Shown piece by piece: positions 49,778 through 60,342 of a stretch of DNA of 64,000 bases (position 1 is its first letter; every line of letters begins with the position of its first letter). The position numbers and the translations under genes are program-made. Source of the stretch: Pseudogymnoascus destructans (taxonomy: Eukaryota > Ascomycota > Leotiomycetes > Thelebolales > Thelebolaceae). The notes beneath the pieces were generated by a model. It was not told where the DNA came from. It ran no database searches and saw only the letters and a program-made list of their open reading frames with translations. The DNA lies in contig NW_020167533.1 in assembly GCF_001641265.1 (NCBI RefSeq), forward strand, positions 186,001 through 250,000, read 5' to 3'.

Positions 49778-49872
49778 CATACATGTGCCGAAGACACCAT
49801 GGAATGAGAAGCGCGTTTGTACTGTATTGCATATTTGTTGTCTTGGGTATATTTAGAACTCTCATTTCTTCG

Positions 49873-50682
49873 TCACTGAAATTCTCCAAATTCTCCATCA
49901 TCAAATCCAAGATCCCCAATTGAAGCAGGTGGAGGCGGAGTCTGCGTCTGGCTTAGCCTTTTCTGCGCCTTCACATCTTGGGCACTTGGAGGAGGGGGTA
50001 GAAATCCCGCCTGTGCGTTCGGCGGTGGTGGCAATGAAAAGCCTCCGCTGAAAGGTGCTTCGCTACCACCGCTGCTCGATGGTGCGCCAAGAGATCTCCT
50101 GCCCTTGCCTGTCTTTCCACCGAGATTCACGGTTATGGTCTGCCCTTCCTTCAGGCTGAAATCGCGTTCCACCTTGCTGGCATCACTCTCCTTCTTCGCG
50201 GGCCTGCGCGGGTCTCCAGCCACGACATCAAGGCCAAGCGTCTTGCGAATCTCCTGCAGCGCAACACTGAAATCGAAAGCATCCGACCTCTCCTCAAACC
50301 CAATTCCCAACCCCGCTTTCCTCCCACTAGGGTCCTGAACCCTGACAGCAAAGAACCGACTCGAGTCCGCCACCTGCTCCACCACAGCCGGTGTCGTATA
50401 CGGCGCCGCAGCAAACAGCTCCCCGGTCTTCGGGTCCTCGAGCAGGATATCGGCCTTCAGCTTCTCGCCGCCTTGGGGGGTAGGTATCGCGGTTTCGAGG
50501 ATGCGGAGGCGGGCGGTGAAGATCTGGCGCGACACGGGCGAGGTCCATGATGCGGCGATGTGGCCCTTGCTGGATGCTGGGGGAGGGGGGTTGTAGACGT
50601 GGACGGTGGGCGAGAGGAAGAGGATTCGCTGGATGGAGTCGGGAGGGAGGCGGGCGGAGGTGGTGGGGTCGATGAGATCCAT
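49873..50682 (-). CDS. NECAP-like endocytosis adaptor
   Basis: NECAP proteins bind the clathrin adaptor AP-2 and help clathrin-coated vesicle formation. The 269-residue single-exon protein has the PH-like NECAP domain (about 12-170): RILFLSPTVHVYNPPPPASS, GHIAASWTSPVSRQIFTARL, SSRFFAVRVQDPSGRKAGLG, IGFEERSDAFDFSVALQEI. A linker with FSLKEGQTITVNLGGK follows, then a Gly/Pro-rich tail with FLPPPPSAQDVKAQ ending DDGEFGEFQ. The domain and tail order match fungal NECAP homologues. The start at 50682 gives MDLIDPTTSARLPPDSIQRI, so no residues of the domain are missing. Confidence 0.88.
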   Translation of the reverse strand: MDLIDPTTSARLPPDSIQRILFLSPTVHVYNPPPPASSKGHIAASWTSPVSRQIFTARLRILETAIPTPQGGEKLKADILLEDPKTGELFAAAPYTTPAVVEQVADSSRFFAVRVQDPSGRKAGLGIGFEERSDAFDFSVALQEIRKTLGLDVVAGDPRRPAKKESDASKVERDFSLKEGQTITVNLGGKTGKGRRSLGAPSSSGGSEAPFSGGFSLPPPPNAQAGFLPPPPSAQDVKAQKRLSQTQTPPPPASIGDLGFDDGEFGEFQ

Positions 50683-51910
50683 TGCTTCGCAGGGCTTCAG
50701 TGGCTCTTTGGCGGCAGGGTATTTTTACAGTTCGAGTTGTTTGTTTATTGGCATAGCGGTGTCGAGAGAGCGGTTAAATTCAATTTGTCTGAACGAATGG
50801 CGCGGAGGTGACATGTTCGAGATAAGCACGCACATGGCGGGGTTAGGTAGGCGGCGGCCGTTGGCGTCGAAGCTTAATCGCACAAAACATGAGGGATCAC
50901 CACATTGTCACCTCGACCTCACTGGCTACGAAATTCATAGCAGGAACTACGAGTACTTGGGACGTGAATCTCCCCAGGTAGTTCCTCCTATAGGTAATTG
51001 GCTGTTATGGGTCTTATTCTTCACCATCTGCCCATTATAATAATTCACGCCGAGTTTAAACTAAAATTTTATCAACAAATTTTACATTTTGTTGCTGCCA
51101 CGCTGCTATTTTCTATCCTTGGACTTGCCAAACAAGTCAAATCTTTACCCCTCTCGGTTTATTTCCAATTACTGGATCCCATAGGATCTACCTTTGGGGT
51201 AAATCTTCCTACTCTGCTCATCTGCTTCCTAGTTGTTTTCTAGTTCCTCACTGGTGATGAGATCTGGGCCTTCAGCCCTATCACTGTTTTCTCTCAACTC
51301 CGGGTCTCTTACAGTCAGCTTTTACAGTTACTCTTGTCCCGTTGCTGCCGCTTGGGGCCCAACTTCGAAGGCGTACCTCTTTCATTGCCGTTTATTTGGT
51401 CCTTTGAGCTTTTCCATCACTAAAATCGGAACCGGCTTGAGGTGTCTGCCTGGCCACTGAAAACATCCCCCATATGACAAGGTTAGTTCAAACAGCTGCA
51501 GTCACTTCGAGATTGGAAAAAACAGTCTCAAAATAGTCGTCGATCTGGCCAGCCTTCACCATTTACACGTCGATTTCAGCTGTGTTTCACGGTCTTTCAT
51601 ATTCCCAAAGCTACTACTGCTTTGGCTTCTTCTCGTCTGGGCTGTCCGTCTTTTATTCACCAATAATTTCATACCGTTTCTATTTCGATGACTTGATCCA
51701 TTTGATTGAGCCACTTTTCTGCAGGAAACTCTGGCTCCCTCCTTTATTTACGTTTTCTGACCATCATGACAGATCCAATGTGTGGCTCAGTACCAAGCTT
51801 GACCCAACTCCCCTAACTTTCTCCCCCAAACCACCCGAACTGTCACCCAGATAAGACAGACACTCGAAGACAAACAATCTCCATTTCACCCTCGATAGAT
51901 CTCTGTCACG
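50683..51910. other. long divergent upstream region
   Basis: About 1.2 kb between the NECAP and SNF2 start codons. Frames of 75-144 codons occur on the plus strand without recognisable content; the stretch 51500-51900 is CT-rich and probably holds the SNF2 gene's leader. Confidence 0.45.
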
Positions 51911-54900
51911 ATGGATCCAACTGGAACAGGACGCCGTACGCCACCGACCACCCAACCTGGCCAAGGTCTACCAAGTGGCAAAGATATCCAAGATGCAAGG
52001 CCAAGAGGGGGCTTATTCGTAACTCCAGATCCAGATGACGAAATAAGCGTGCAGAGTCGTACTGGAGAACCCATCAACCATCCTCAAGCTCCCAATCCAC
52101 ACTTGATCGGCCATGACCCAAACCAACGCATTCGTGTGGCACAGGAGGCCATGAAACGGGAGATTTTACTCAAGCGAAAATCAGGCAGGGAATCCATCTT
52201 TGATGGAAGCGGCAGGGTAAAGATCCAAAGATCGAACCCCAGCACCGGATCACTTCATGAAGAGATTCCATTCGGGGAAAATGCAGATCACAACATGGAT
52301 AACCACAACGAGGAAGACCACTCCTGGATGGACACAGATAATGATGGAAGTAGCACCGATGAACGGGAGGCTTTATTGAGAAATATGAACGCTCTGGAAG
52401 AGGCCAGGGAGAAAAACAACGGAGAGTTGACCCCTAGCCAACAGCTAGAGTACCTCCAAGCCAGCCAGCGCCTCCACACTGCATCCTGGCGGCTCCAAAA
52501 AGGCAAATCATCCTCTGGGCTAAACATAGGGACAGATGACATGTATGTCGATCCCATGAGCGAGGATGATGATGCCGGAATATACCCTGAGATGGCGGAA
52601 GGGATTCCAAATTTCACTTCTCAAAGCGAACCATCACTGGTAACGGCTAAAGGCCAAAAGAAACCATCACGGAAAAACACCGTAAATAGGACAGCACGAG
52701 AAGTTCATAGCTCAAAGCAAGCTGCAAAAGCCAAAGCTGTTGGAAACAAAGGTCGTGTACCAAAGAAAGGCAAGAAGCAGCCAGGCACTGTTCCGACGGG
52801 CGTCCACAAAACCACCTATAAGAGCAGGATGAGAAATAAATGGCCGGAAGTTGATGATACAGTACAGAAGCTCCTGGCAAGCCTCATTCAAAGCGATACT
52901 ATCAAGGAGCGTATGGAGCAAGACGATGTTGAAGAAGGTCCTGATATCATCACAAACAACAAGGCCAGTCAGTTGAGAGAACTTCTCAGCAGCATCCCTC
53001 GAGATTATGACGCCAACAGAGCAAAAAATGAGAAAAATACGTTGAATGAAGCATCGAAATCATTTGGTCATGGGCGAGTCAAAGCGAAAAATGGGAAATG
53101 GCTTCTGGTCGGCATGAAGACGCCACTGTACCATCACCAGTTACTGGCGGCAGATTGGATGGTTAAACGTGAGCTTTCCTTGGATCGGCCTCATGGGGGT
53201 CTATTGGCAGATGCTATGGGTCTTGGGAAGACTGTATCGACTTTGGCTACGATGGTCGGAAATCCGCCAGCAGAAAAGGACATCGCAGCGATGAGAAAAG
53301 CTACGCTCATAGTAGTCCCGGCAAGCTTACTTTCACAGTGGGAGGCAGAAATCAAAGTGCATGTCGACGAGAAGATTTTCCAAAAAGTCATGCCTTATAA
53401 GTCGTCTTCAAGAATATCTACCAACATTCTCTCAGACTGCGATATTGTGCTGACGAGCTTTACGGAAGTTGCAAATAGCTGGCCGTTTCCAAGCTCTGTG
53501 GAAGACAAGGCCGACGCAAGGCTATTAGGAGAGGATGAGTGGGCCAATAATCGCAATTCACTTAAAGGCGACCTACAGCGAGTCAAATGGTACCGAATTG
53601 TCCTGGATGAAGCTCAGGCGATCAAAAATTATAGGTCACGGACTTCAATAGCTTGCCACAAGCTGGACTCAACTTACCGATGGACTCTTTCAGGCACTCC
53701 TGTCTTAAACAGCCTCAACGAGCTCTATCCATATTTTCGCTTTCTTCGCCTGAACTGGGCAAGCTCTTTCCCTGTTTTCAAGAAAAACTTTGGAGATCCC
53801 GATGCCAACGATTCAACTAAGAGACTGAATGTCATGCTTAGTGTGATTATGATGTGAGTAGAAAAGTAATACAGGAGTGTACATGGGCTAATCAATAATA
53901 GGAGGAGAACAATTGGATCCACAATACTTGGACGTCCTTTGGTTCAGCTGCCGCCAATTCATCCTTCCTTGCAGACTTTGACTCTCAGCGGAGTGGAGAG
54001 AGCAATATATCGCACATTGGAAGACCGTTTCCGTGGAATGATGAACAACCATTTCAAGGCAGGGACGACCGAGAAAAACTATGGGTTATATTTGACACAG
54101 CTTCTGAGGCTCAGGCAAGCCGCGTCCCATCCCTTTCTTCTTGAGAGATGCATCAAAGACCTGTTCGATGCCGAAGATCTGCTGGGGCTTAAGCTCAGGC
54201 TAAAGCGTCTTAAGAAAGACAAACGTCCAATTTATGAGCAAATCGAACTATGGACTTCAAAGCCTGCAACAAACAACGAACCGAAGCAAAGCGGCGACAG
54301 TGTCTCATTCGGGCGTTCTGACTTTGGAAACAGGTTCGATTTTGAAGGATTTCTGAGCGAGGCTGATCATGAAAAGATCTATGCCCGCATCGTTTGCATT
54401 CTTTGCTCAGACTTACCTCAGGACCCTGTTAAGACAGACTGCGGACATATATTCTGCAGGGCCTGCCTTGAGGGAAATATACACGCACAGGCGGCTACGT
54501 TGGAGTTTGATTATACGGCATGCCCAAAGTGCGAGAAAATATTCGAGCATTATGAGCCGTGGAGAAACCCTGATTTAAAAGGTAGCGATGACGGTGCTGG
54601 CTCTGAACGTTCAGATCATTCATCAGGCCAACCCACCAGACAAACTTCCAGAAGAAAGGATGCAAACTATAAGCCACACATCAAGGATTCAGAGTGGTTA
54701 AAGACGTGCATCGAAACCCCTAAAAAGCTTCTGCCGAGCACCAAAACCATCGCCCTCAAGGCTCAAATTCTTCGTTGGGTACATGAGGCACCAGATGATA
54801 AAATCTTGAGTAAGAATATTCCCCATTTTTAGCCTTTCTGCGCTGACTAACTGAAAATAGTATTTACTCAATTCCGAATGATGACGAGGATCGTGGGTTT

Positions 54901-55576
54901 GCTCTGCGAGAAGGAGTGCTGGGGCCACGTATATTTCACTGTAGGTCTTGCCAACCCATCTCCACCGATTTCTGTGCCCATCCTGTACATTTGTTTGCCA
55001 GATTCGTAGCCACAAGCAGGCATGGCTAACATATGATCCAGGGTGATATGAACATGAGACAACGAACTCATGCAGTTGAGCAATTCCACACTAACAAGAA
55101 TATCAAGATCATGATCGCTGTTTTGAAATGCGGCGGGGTGGGTCTGAACCTGAAATGCGCCAATCGATGCATAACCATCGACCCCTGGTGGAACCGTAAG
55201 TAGTCATCCTTTGCTGATTAACTTTTCAGAGTAACTGACGCATCTCATAGACTCTGTGGAACAGCAAGCATTTGGTCGTATCTTCCGGATTGGGCAAATG
55301 AAGGAGACTCATGTTGCTCGATTTGTTGTGAAGAACACAGTCGATATGCGAATCCTGGACATGCAGAAGGAGAAGATGGCTGAGATTGATGGGGTCATGA
55401 TAGAGGCGGGAAAGCCCCTTGCTCCACTGAGCATTGAAGAAATGGCGAGTTTATTCGGTCACTTGGTGAAAGGTGACGATGGAATCACGCAGGTGGTCGC
55501 AGATTATGAAAGCGAGGCGGAAAGTGATGGGGACTATGAAGACGAGGGCCAGGTTGCTGAGGAGAGTGCTGAGTAG
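51911..55576 (+). CDS. SNF2-family helicase with RING finger, five exons
   Basis: This is a chromatin-remodelling/repair type DNA translocase with an embedded ubiquitin-ligase RING, of the Rad5/Rad16/Uls1 group. Exons are 51911-53853, 53902-54809, 54861-54940, 55042-55195 and 55251-55576 (1,136 residues). After an acidic, disordered 400-residue N terminus come motif I (GGLLADAMGLGKTVSTLATM), LIVVPASLLSQWEAEI, motif II in LDEAQAIKNYRSRTS, and WTLSGTPVLNSLNELYPYFR. The RING is CILCSDLPQDPVKTDCGHIF continuing CRAC...CPKC. Helicase C follows: IFTQFRMMTRIVGLL, LKCGGVGLNLKCANRCITID, and motif VI QQAFGRIFRIGQ. Motif I has Ala in place of the usual acidic residue before MGLGKT, and motif VI has Phe at unusual positions. 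Exact orthology within the group is not resolved. Confidence 0.88.
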
Positions 55577-56052
55577 GTGAGTGTCCTACGAGGGAGTTTT
55601 GCATCGATTATTGAAGAAAGTGCGGGGTGGGCGAGTGGTCCGGGAAGGGGTTCCATTGCATTAAGTATTGGTGAAATGCGGAGAAGGCGGGAGTTTCATT
55701 TTTCTTCTATTGAAAGGTGGCTGGCTATTCACGTTTTCTGGGAATAAATGGTCGGGGGGAAGGAAGGGGGTTTCAGTTGCCGATAATTCTTTGCATATGG
55801 CCGTTTATCATACAGACAACATAGGTTTTGCCACCGAAATATTCTCTCTTTTATCATTCTCAACACGCGGGTTATCCGTCGATAGAACTACAACCGCCGC
55901 AGCGATTCATGGGTACTCACATAGGCGACCTTACTTTGAATCAAACAATGGCTCAACCATCATAACTTTCTAAATTTGACCCGCTGTCTACATGGATATA
56001 TCCCTGGGCGACATACTCGTACGAGTATGTGCACGCCATAACCAGCATACCC
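55577..56052. other. convergent 3' region
   Basis: About 475 bp between two convergent stop codons. The 101-codon plus-strand frame at 55668 has no recognisable content. Confidence 0.45.
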
Positions 56053-57359
56053 TCATGCTGCGGCCTTTTTATTCTTCCTCGATTTGGACTTTTTGTTCCC
56101 TGATGCCGTCTTCTCAGGCACATTTCCTGCATCGGTGCCAGACCCTTTTCCAACATCCTCTTGCTCAGCCTCTTGCTCAGCCATCTCCTTCTTCTTTAAT
56201 GCCCTCTTAACTGCCTCTTCTCTCTCGACTCGCTCAATCAGCTTCTCGCTCGCTTGCCAAAGCTTTTTCGCAGTCTCTTCATCTCTAACATCTTTCCTCG
56301 CTAAATCGACTTCTATACACTCCTTGATTAACTTGCCTCCGTTGCCCCTCCCCAAGGTGACATCCATAGCTGCATACAGCAAACTCTGCGCTCCCTGCTC
56401 GGCGCTCTTCAAGAAAAGCCAGGCTTGGTGCCACAGGAGCACATAGAGTGCCAGTCCCCACAGTGTTCCTCTACTTAACCAACGTCGCATTCCAGAAGTC
56501 CGTGAATATCCCGGGTCAACGAATACGACACGAGCATTCATGGGGAGACCGTCTGGGCGTTTGTATGCATCCAGGTGCTTCTGGAATGCCTGGCCAAATA
56601 CCATCAAGGCCAATTTGCTTCGCGCATAGGCCTTCCCTGGGCTCCATTTTCTGGCGTCAAGGGCTTCTTCTCCGTCTTCCAGCACAGGGGATGAGATATA
56701 ACTCGAGCAAGTTGTGAAGAGAATCCGCACATCTCTGTCCGGAGGCTGTGCTCGTATCGCAGGGCTCAGGATACTCAATAGATGGAAATTGGCCAGGTAG
56801 TTGACCATCCATGTCTCTTCGATTCCTTCACTCGTCAGAGCCATTGGTTTTCCTGGGGCTGTTTGGCTGGCGGCACAGAGGACGATCATGTCAAGTCGCC
56901 GAGGAGGCGCATTGTCAATCCATTTTGTGGCAAACTTTCGTATACTGTGGGTCGACGCAAGGTCGACTTGCTCCGCATATATTAACTCGTTGTTTGTGCG
57001 CGTTCGGAGGTCTTCGATGTAGTCGACTATAAAGGGATCCGATGCCGGCTGGCGGGTGAGGAGAACGATTTGAGCGCCTCGCTGGGCCAGACCGAGTGTC
57101 ATCTCAGCACCAATACCGGTTGTACCTCCCTGTATTCTAATTAGCACGTGTGTTTGACTCTCTTGTGGGTAGGCAGCCGAACCGTTACTATCACTACTTT
57201 CGAATGCAGCTGTCGTTCGGCGAGGTTTGTTGCCCCCCGACAGTACAGCTTCACCAACACAATGGCCGCAATGAGTCCAACGACTTTTAGAATATTCCAG
57301 TAGTCAATATCAAAAGATATGCCATTGAATATTGCCTCTGCTATAAGCGGGATAATCAT
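56053..57359 (-). CDS. membrane-anchored short-chain dehydrogenase/reductase
   Basis: Short-chain dehydrogenases use NAD(P)H to reduce or oxidise carbonyl/alcohol groups; the substrate here is unknown. Exon 1 (57359-57183) encodes an N-terminal anchor (NILKVVGLIAAIVLVKLY) and runs to KVVIVT. After a 53-bp intron exon 2 (57129-56053) completes the cofactor site, TGGTTGIGAEM. Further motifs are MIVLCAASQ (the NAG position), a Ser in TTCSSYIS, and the catalytic Tyr/Lys in KAYARSKLAL. A second hydrophobic stretch (LWGLALYVLLWHQAWLFL) follows near 285. The last 70 residues are Lys/Glu-rich and end KSRKNKKAAA. Total 417 residues. The layout resembles lipid-droplet or ER retinol-dehydrogenase-like enzymes such as yeast Env9. 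An ATG at 57431 would add a poorly conserved leader. Confidence 0.82.
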
Positions 57360-57735
57360 CTTGTTTGCGGTCGAAGGGTAGTTACAGTCAACGCGCTCAA
57401 TAACGGGTTGAAGAGGCGGGCATGGGCGCAAATCGACAAACTCCTAGCTTGGCCCTAAAAGCGTGTGCACCTTCCAGTGACTGTGAGGTACCGGTCTGGA
57501 AATTAAATATCAGCTGGCTTTTTTGTCGTGGTGGCGGGGGTAGGTACGCGTAAATAAAAACCTCGGAAACATGCAAGGCCAACATGACGTTTATGGACTA
57601 TATTTAGGTATTTGCACTAGCGAAACCTGGGGTAATTTAGCGCCACTTGGAGGGCCTTGGATGTTCCAACACCATATCTCAACGTCACTTCCTTCTGTTA
57701 CCATCCTGTCCTAAGACCATACACATTACGGCGTA
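57360..57735. promoter_or_regulatory. divergent promoter region of the SDR and G-patch genes
   Basis: 376 bp between divergent start codons. No clear TATA box; promoter role inferred from position. Confidence 0.4.
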
Positions 57736-58440
57736 ATGTCAAAGTCAGATGAATACACGATACCTCTCCAAGATCAACGCGCCTTCGGAGCGGGCCTGAA
57801 GCGCAAGCGCGTACAGTTTGTTCGCTCGAGCGAAACGACAAGCGCCACCAGCAAATCCGGCACATCGTACGGCCACAGTGTTAGCAGGACTTATCTGGGT
57901 CTTGTCCTTCCACAATCACAGTCCCCTGATGGTTTGGAGAAGCAAAATTCGAAGACAGATACAAGTTTAACAGAAACTGAACCGCAAATATGCGAGACAT
58001 GTTCCCTTCCCATTCCTCCTCTTTCTTCATCGACTCCCCACGCTGCACTCCTCGCACATCAGCTCAGCCTCCCGCACTCCCATCCACCCTCCTCCCTATC
58101 ACGGCACAGAACCGGTGTCCGCATGTTACGTGACCAAGGCTGGGACCCTGATGCCAGGACAGGCCTTGGCGCGCATGGAGAGGGAATACGATATCCAATC
58201 AAGGCCAAAGAGAAGAACGACAAGCTAGGTATAGGCGCAACAATGCCGAAGCCGAAGCGCGACGTACTAGAATTAAGTCGAGGTGTTGATCAAGCAAAAA
58301 CTAGGAAAAAGAGGGACAATGACAAGGGTAAGAAAAAGAAGGGCTGGGTGAAGAAGACAGCAGAAGAAGAAAAGCGAAGATCGGACAGGTTGCAGCAATT
58401 ATTTTACGAGAGCGAGGAGGTATCCAAATATTTACGCTAA
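57736..58440 (+). CDS. G-patch domain protein
   Basis: G-patch proteins activate DEAH helicases or bind RNA in splicing and ribosome assembly. The 234-residue single-exon protein has a basic start (LKRKRVQFVRSS), a ICETCSLPIP Cys pair near 96, and a G-patch (about 130-175: GVRMLRDQGWDPDARTGLGA, HGEGIRYPIKAKEKNDKLGI). The C terminus is strongly Lys/Arg-rich with a coiled-coil (KKTAEEEKRRSDRLQQLFYE). The HRTGVRMLRDQGWDP form resembles human GPANK1 without ankyrin repeats. A nuclear location is likely from the basic clusters. Its direct partner is not known. Confidence 0.8.
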   Translation: MSKSDEYTIPLQDQRAFGAGLKRKRVQFVRSSETTSATSKSGTSYGHSVSRTYLGLVLPQSQSPDGLEKQNSKTDTSLTETEPQICETCSLPIPPLSSSTPHAALLAHQLSLPHSHPPSSLSRHRTGVRMLRDQGWDPDARTGLGAHGEGIRYPIKAKEKNDKLGIGATMPKPKRDVLELSRGVDQAKTRKKRDNDKGKKKKGWVKKTAEEEKRRSDRLQQLFYESEEVSKYLR

Positions 58441-58927
58441 GCATTGTAGTAGCTCTGTGGTACGAGGCGATTCATATGAGAGGGGTGAGAGGAGGTCTTA
58501 CGATGATCACGTAGCAACGATGTCAAATGTGAGGGTTATAAACTTGGTAGACTGGTTTGTGTGGATGCTACTACTGTTGCTAGCGTTCACGAGAGATTCT
58601 CCTGGCAGAGGGTAGGAGCCTGCCCCCAGGACGCTCCCCAGCTGATGATTCCATTCCAGCGAAATTGTAGCATTCGTTGTTTTTTGGACTATGTTGGACA
58701 GGAGCCCGCCACTGCACTGAAACCTGCGAAATTACGCAAGCCTACGTTATGTTTCTCGTCTATAAATAACGAATACCGAAGAAGTCAGGCTTTAAATTTT
58801 ATTCCCGTATATATATTATATTATTTAGATGTTATCTTGTATATCCTAGTGACATTGACATGCATCCCATTTGACCATCACGCTGCTCCAGTGGTTGCAA
58901 GGACTAGGATATACGAACACTATGTAT
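58441..58927. other. convergent 3' region
   Basis: About 490 bp between two convergent stops. The 148-codon plus-strand frame at 58561 is without recognisable domains. Confidence 0.45.
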
Positions 58928-59637
58928 TTAGTGCTCCTTCTTATCCTTCTTGCAGTGAGGCTTGTGTGGCTCCCTTTCGCACTCATCGTGCTTTTCCTCG
59001 TGCTTGAACCAAGGGCAGTTAGGTCCTCCCCTGAGCTCCTCTGGGCAATCCTCGTCATGGTGGTCACCCTTGCCCTCACCGTGGCTATCGTCGTGGTGTT
59101 CATTGAGGTGCTTGCACCTTTCTTCCTTGGAGTCCTCGTGGCAGTCATCATGCTTGTGGTCGTCATGGTCGTCCTCATCGCGGCACTCGGGATGCTTGGG
59201 CTCCTTCTCACACTTCTCCTTCTTGCCCTTCTTCTTCTTGTGCTTGTCCCCCTTCTTGCCCTTCTTCTTCTTGTGCTTGTCCCCCTTCTTGCGGCGCTTG
59301 CAGTCATCTTTATCCTTATGATCTCTGCACTCGTCGTCGTGATCGTCCTTGTGGCCTGATGGGCGTCAGCGCTGACAAAATCTAACTATACCTTGCCAAA
59401 ATAAGGCAGTCGTTTGTTCCAAGTCAGAAGAGACTCACGGGGCTCGATGACATTCGCCTCCTCATTGTCTTCCTTCACAGACACCTGACGGAAGGCCTGG
59501 ACGGGAACACATCTGGCCACATGCTGGGAACCTCCCTCGTTTGAGACGAGTCCATCCTCACACGCAGCCGCTGGAGCGGCCGACACAAGGAAACCGCAGA
59601 CAGCGGTAACTGCGAGAGCCAAGTTAAGGGACTTCAT
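58928..59637 (-). CDS. secreted His/Asp/Lys/Cys-rich protein, two exons
   Basis: Exon 1 (59637-59439) starts MKSLNLALAVTAVCGFLVSA, a clear signal peptide with a likely cleavage after SAAPAAA. A GTGAGT donor and CATCAG acceptor bound an 83-bp intron. Exon 2 (59355-58928) is extremely biased: RHKDDHDDECRDHKDKDDC, two GDKHKKKKGKK repeats, then HHDD- and CHED-type clusters and a Cys every 8-20 residues, ending PHCKKDKKEH. Total 208 residues. His/Asp/Cys density suggests metal binding, or a charged cell-surface or effector-like protein; this is inference. I do not recognise a family. A strong TATA box upstream suggests tight regulation. Confidence 0.7.
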
Positions 59638-59751
59638 CTTGGAATTGTTCGGTGAAAGTAGTGGCACGATGTGATTGATATCCAACGAGGGTGTTTTTGA
59701 GGAGGTAACAAGTGAAAAGGAGGAAGCAAGTGAAGGGGGCGAAGCACCCCC

Positions 59752-59759
59752 TTATATAG
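59752..59759 (-). promoter_or_regulatory. TATA box of the secreted protein gene
   Basis: On the minus strand CTATATAAGG lies about 115 bp before the start codon. It is the clearest TATA element in the window. Confidence 0.7.
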
Positions 59760-60342
59760 GGGCAATAGCTCACATCCTTAGGGTATTTGGCTAATTAAGA
59801 GGTCCTTACGGAGGAAGGTGATAATTCTACTTACGCAATCATGGGCAGTTCCAAGCATGTAACCCAAGCGGTGTAAAACAGTATAATCTGTACCTTCCTT
59901 GGCCTGAGCACTGGGAACCATGGGGTGCTCAGAACATGGGTCGCCTGAGCTGTCAAACCATTGTAAAGGTATCTTATAAATTTAGCCTATAAATTTATAT
60001 GGTGGCTGAAAAAACGACGCATTGTTCCAATTTCGCACCCCACTGACGCAAGGCATCCAACTTAGGCACCCCATTTATGCTGTCTGGGTGGGTTCAACAG
60101 TCCCATACTAGGCAATGCGCCTTTAGTTGGAGATTTCAAATCGTAAGAAGCCTGTTATGTTGCAGGTTAACATTTATATTTTCGGTCGAGGTGTTGCCAT
60201 GTTGATTGTTTAGTGCCGGGTGGCACGAACCTGAATAGGGGACCGCCCCATGCCACGCCCAATGTCATCCCATCCAAAATAAGTCGATAAAACAGCAGAC
60301 CATAATTTGTAGAATAGTATTCGAAGGTATTCCACAAGTTTC
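59760..60342. other. intergenic region
   Basis: About 580 bp holding the upstream region of the secreted-protein gene and the 3' region of URK1, both on the minus strand. Short chance frames only. Confidence 0.45.

Noticed and set aside
58871..59359. 162-codon plus-strand frame, very Leu/Val-rich, looking like a multi-pass membrane protein
   Set aside because: It is the exact antisense of the His/Asp/Lys-rich exon on the minus strand; GAC/AAG-type codons read backwards give Val/Leu. The minus-strand gene has a signal peptide, splice sites and a TATA box.
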